Of a DNA stretch of 64,000 nt, positions 61,939 through 64,000 are shown in pieces; within the stretch, counting starts at the first letter, position 1, and the number at the start of each line of letters is the position of its first letter. The translations under genes were made by a program, and so were the position numbers. The notes under the pieces are model-generated. The model ran no database searches. It was not told where the DNA came from and saw only the letters and a list, made by a program, of their open reading frames with translations. The DNA lies in contig JAIRVH010000137.1 of NCBI GenBank assembly GCA_031253985.1, positions 1 to 64,000 of the forward strand, in the 5' to 3' direction. The DNA is from Sphingobacterium sp. Lineage in GTDB: Bacteria; Bacteroidota; Bacteroidia; Sphingobacteriales; Sphingobacteriaceae.

Positions 61939-63237
61939 TTATTTGTTGTCTGGGTGTTCTAATAATTCAATGGCATCATAAAGTACACCGGCCTCACCTC
62001 GGAAGGTTCCCGAACCCTCGGGTTTGTTATCTTTTGTGTACCATTCATAAAATCCTTTATTTTTGATAACACGAGCAAGCATTGGCTGTATTTGTTCGTA
62101 AGCTTCTTGCTGGAACCCATTTTTTACAAGCTGCTGGATCATACGGCCACCAAACCAAGTCCAGTCCCCGCCGTTTTGATAACCATACGGGTACATTCCT
62201 TTGTTCTTAAATGAACCTGCCGGATAAGTGGGGTATACCGTGAGGCCAATTGTTGCTGCTCCTGCATCCTTTACATTTTTAATCATTTTGTCGAGTGATA
62301 CTTTAATTTGCTCTTTGTTGAGTAAATTAGCTTCAATAGCGATGGCGGTTCCTCCATGATAATAGATTTGATTTTCATCAAAATCGGCTGCAAAAGGAGA
62401 ACCTTTGATATAAATATGGGGAATAAACTTTTGATTTTTTTCGTCCCACAGATGTTTCATTGTATTACTCGCAATTGACGATCGGATCTTTCCCCATTTT
62501 TCTCTTTTTTCAGGAAAAAGATCCATGTAATTGTCAAGTGCAATCAGAAACATGGCATTGTCATAGATATCTAACGCGATATGTGAATTTTCATCGAGAT
62601 GAACACCCCAATCATGTTCAGGTTGGACATCCCCCCAATCGACAGTTGTAGCACCCCAGAGAAGACCATAAGTATCGTTGTAACGTTTATCCAATAAAAA
62701 TTGTAAGGCATGTTCCATACGATCTTTTACTGCCGTATCACCAATTTTTTCGTTGAGAAATGCCTTATCTTTAGTCGCAACGATATACTTATGTATCGCT
62801 TGAATTAAAGATGATTCCTGGTCTGTCTCGACAGTATTCTTATGGGCGGCATATTCAGGTGCTAATGGACTCGTAATTGTGTAATAATCCGATACCCCGT
62901 TTTTTAGGCTAGACTTTTTGACAAATCCGTCGGCAATATTCCCATCGGCTCCCTGGAGTTTAAAGAATAGGGCTAATTGGTCCTTAATCTGTTCATGAGG
63001 GTGCACTTTTGTCGCTAGGGTGATAAATGTATTGTAATCTCTAATCCATACCTCACTGTATCCATCACCTGCGTTGAATCCACTTTTGATGACATTTGTT
63101 GCCATGTTTTTAACAAGGCTAAAGCTGCTATCTTTCTGGATGCTGTCCTGCAAATTGGTGGTTGAAACTTTGCCGCCGGCATTTTGGCAGGACAATAACA
63201 ATAGTGATGATGATAATGCAAAAAATATATTTCTCAT
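61939..63237 (-). CDS. Six-hairpin glycoside hydrolase lipoprotein
   Basis: A 432-residue exported lipoprotein with lipobox LLLLSC (Cys about 17). An (alpha/alpha)6 fold is suggested by regularly spaced aromatic and acidic motifs: YSEVWIRDYNTFI, WGATTVDWGDVQPEHDWG, LDIYDNAMFLIAL, NGGDWTWFGGRMI and GTFRGEAGVLYDAI. It resembles the glycogen-debranching/GH15-, GH63- or GH100-like clan, but I cannot fix the family. It probably cleaves an oligosaccharide outside the cell. The gene lies 30 bp downstream of the mannose-6-phosphate isomerase-like gene and probably shares its transcript. Confidence 0.85.
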   Translation of the reverse strand: MRNIFFALSSSLLLLSCQNAGGKVSTTNLQDSIQKDSSFSLVKNMATNVIKSGFNAGDGYSEVWIRDYNTFITLATKVHPHEQIKDQLALFFKLQGADGNIADGFVKKSSLKNGVSDYYTITSPLAPEYAAHKNTVETDQESSLIQAIHKYIVATKDKAFLNEKIGDTAVKDRMEHALQFLLDKRYNDTYGLLWGATTVDWGDVQPEHDWGVHLDENSHIALDIYDNAMFLIALDNYMDLFPEKREKWGKIRSSIASNTMKHLWDEKNQKFIPHIYIKGSPFAADFDENQIYYHGGTAIAIEANLLNKEQIKVSLDKMIKNVKDAGAATIGLTVYPTYPAGSFKNKGMYPYGYQNGGDWTWFGGRMIQQLVKNGFQQEAYEQIQPMLARVIKNKGFYEWYTKDNKPEGSGTFRGEAGVLYDAIELLEHPDNK

Positions 63238-63267
63238 TGTAGTATTGGTTTATCGTTACAAATTTGA

Positions 63268-64000
63268 TTAACACTTGGAATCTTTGACGAAAGATTGGAT
63301 AACTTTTACTTTGCCTATCCCCAAATTGCGTAGTGTATACGAGCTAGCTGCTGCTGGAACTGCAAACGTCTCTGCATAGTGAAAAACCTTTTTCATACCA
63401 TGCTCGGTAGTCAGCTCAATTGCTTCACCTTCGACAAGCATCATGATATGACATTGTCCTTGCGTATCAATTGTAACAGCCTGCTCGAATTCATACCTAA
63501 AAACATCGTAGAAATGATCTTCATGCGTTGACAAGTGTATTCTTCTTGTTTCCCCCTCAAGAACTTCTTCTTTAGGCTGAGACAATAGCGTATTTTTGAC
63601 AACATCGCCTTTACGATTAAAATTGAGGTTGGCGAAAGCCCTATCAATATTTAATGGCCGGGGTTTACCATCTAAATCTGGGCGCACCCAATCATACATT
63701 TTAAAGGTGTAGTTGTATGGGGTGGCGCTGATTTCGAGCACGAGATTATCTAAGCCAGAAGAATGTACCGTGCCATGGGGAATCAAATATAATTGATGTT
63801 TTTTTGATTCAAATTTTTGAACATATTGTTCGATATCCATGGCTATTCCAGTATGAAAGCTATCCTCTAATGCTTTACGGAATTCCTTGGCGTTAATATT
63901 GTCCTGAAACCCCAAATATACCTGAGCATTATCTTTTCTATCGACGATATAATAGGATTCATCCTGTGTGAAATTTTCTCCAAATTCTTCCTTAGCATAG
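63268..64000 (-). CDS. Class I mannose-6-phosphate isomerase-like cupin (cut by window edge)
   Basis: At least 243 codons, open to the right edge. In-frame sequence (DESYYIVDRKDNAQVYLGFQ) continues beyond the TTG at 63915, so the true start is outside the window. The zinc-site segment LIPHGTVHSSG carries the His ligand typical of ManA. The C-terminal cupin region follows, with MLVEGEAIELTTEHGMKKVF and FAVPAAASSYTLRN. It interconverts fructose and mannose 6-phosphates or a related sugar. It precedes the glycoside hydrolase gene, suggesting a sugar-use operon. Confidence 0.85.
   Translation of the reverse strand, partial: YAKEEFGENFTQDESYYIVDRKDNAQVYLGFQDNINAKEFRKALEDSFHTGIAMDIEQYVQKFESKKHQLYLIPHGTVHSSGLDNLVLEISATPYNYTFKMYDWVRPDLDGKPRPLNIDRAFANLNFNRKGDVVKNTLLSQPKEEVLEGETRRIHLSTHEDHFYDVFRYEFEQAVTIDTQGQCHIMMLVEGEAIELTTEHGMKKVFHYAETFAVPAAASSYTLRNLGIGKVKVIQSFVKDSKC

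Overview
The window looks like a chromosomal segment of a Bacteroidota bacterium, most likely Sphingobacteriaceae and probably Sphingobacterium. The evidence is low G+C, many Bacteroidota-type lipoproteins, a piece of an OAR-like TonB-dependent receptor, a Bacteroidota-type kdp operon carrying a porin and a split KdpD, and a few promoters of the TAnnTTTG type. The genus is an inference. I saw no rRNA, tRNA, CRISPR array, intact insertion sequence or prophage.

1-13 kb is an efflux block. It holds an RND pump (permease cut by the left edge, plus adaptor) beside a LytS/LytTR-type two-component system, and a complete second tripartite RND pump (adaptor, permease, outer membrane factor) behind a TetR regulator. 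Both regulators have convincing candidate operators: 21-bp-phased repeats for LytTR and a shared 13-bp near-palindrome for TetR. An orphan GHKL ATPase follows.

13-28 kb is mixed. It includes a DinB-like protein, a frameshifted acetyltransferase, an unusual outer membrane protein joining a kinase/CotH-like domain to an Omp85-type barrel, and a LuxR-type regulator. A methyltransferase sits beside a GliT-like dithiol oxidoreductase. There is an HxlR/nitroreductase pair, an exported class II cyclic-nucleotide phosphodiesterase and a truncated TonB receptor. Two Crp/Fnr regulators each precede a membrane-protein gene with almost the same promoter architecture.

28-38 kb is the potassium module: two tiny membrane ORFs, a small helical protein, kdpF, kdpA, kdpB, kdpC, a porin, a KdpD sensor domain without a kinase, and a separate HAMP/PAS histidine kinase. 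No KdpE is visible in this region.

38-64 kb is accessory and metabolic. It contains an aldo/keto reductase with an AraC regulator, an ArsC-like protein, a DUF1266 cluster, several lipoproteins and hydrolases, and an acyltransferase. A DapB-like/PRISE-like reductase pair lies under a divergent AraC regulator. A zinc alcohol dehydrogenase, a photolyase, methionine aminopeptidase, a nitroreductase, a glycoside hydrolase and a mannose-6-phosphate isomerase-like protein (cut by the right edge) complete it.

Several genes are broken. Four, and probably five, sites in four genes are repaired by adding one base to a short homopolymer, which suggests either sequencing undercalls or recent decay. Rho-independent-type hairpins are abundant, mostly between convergent genes.
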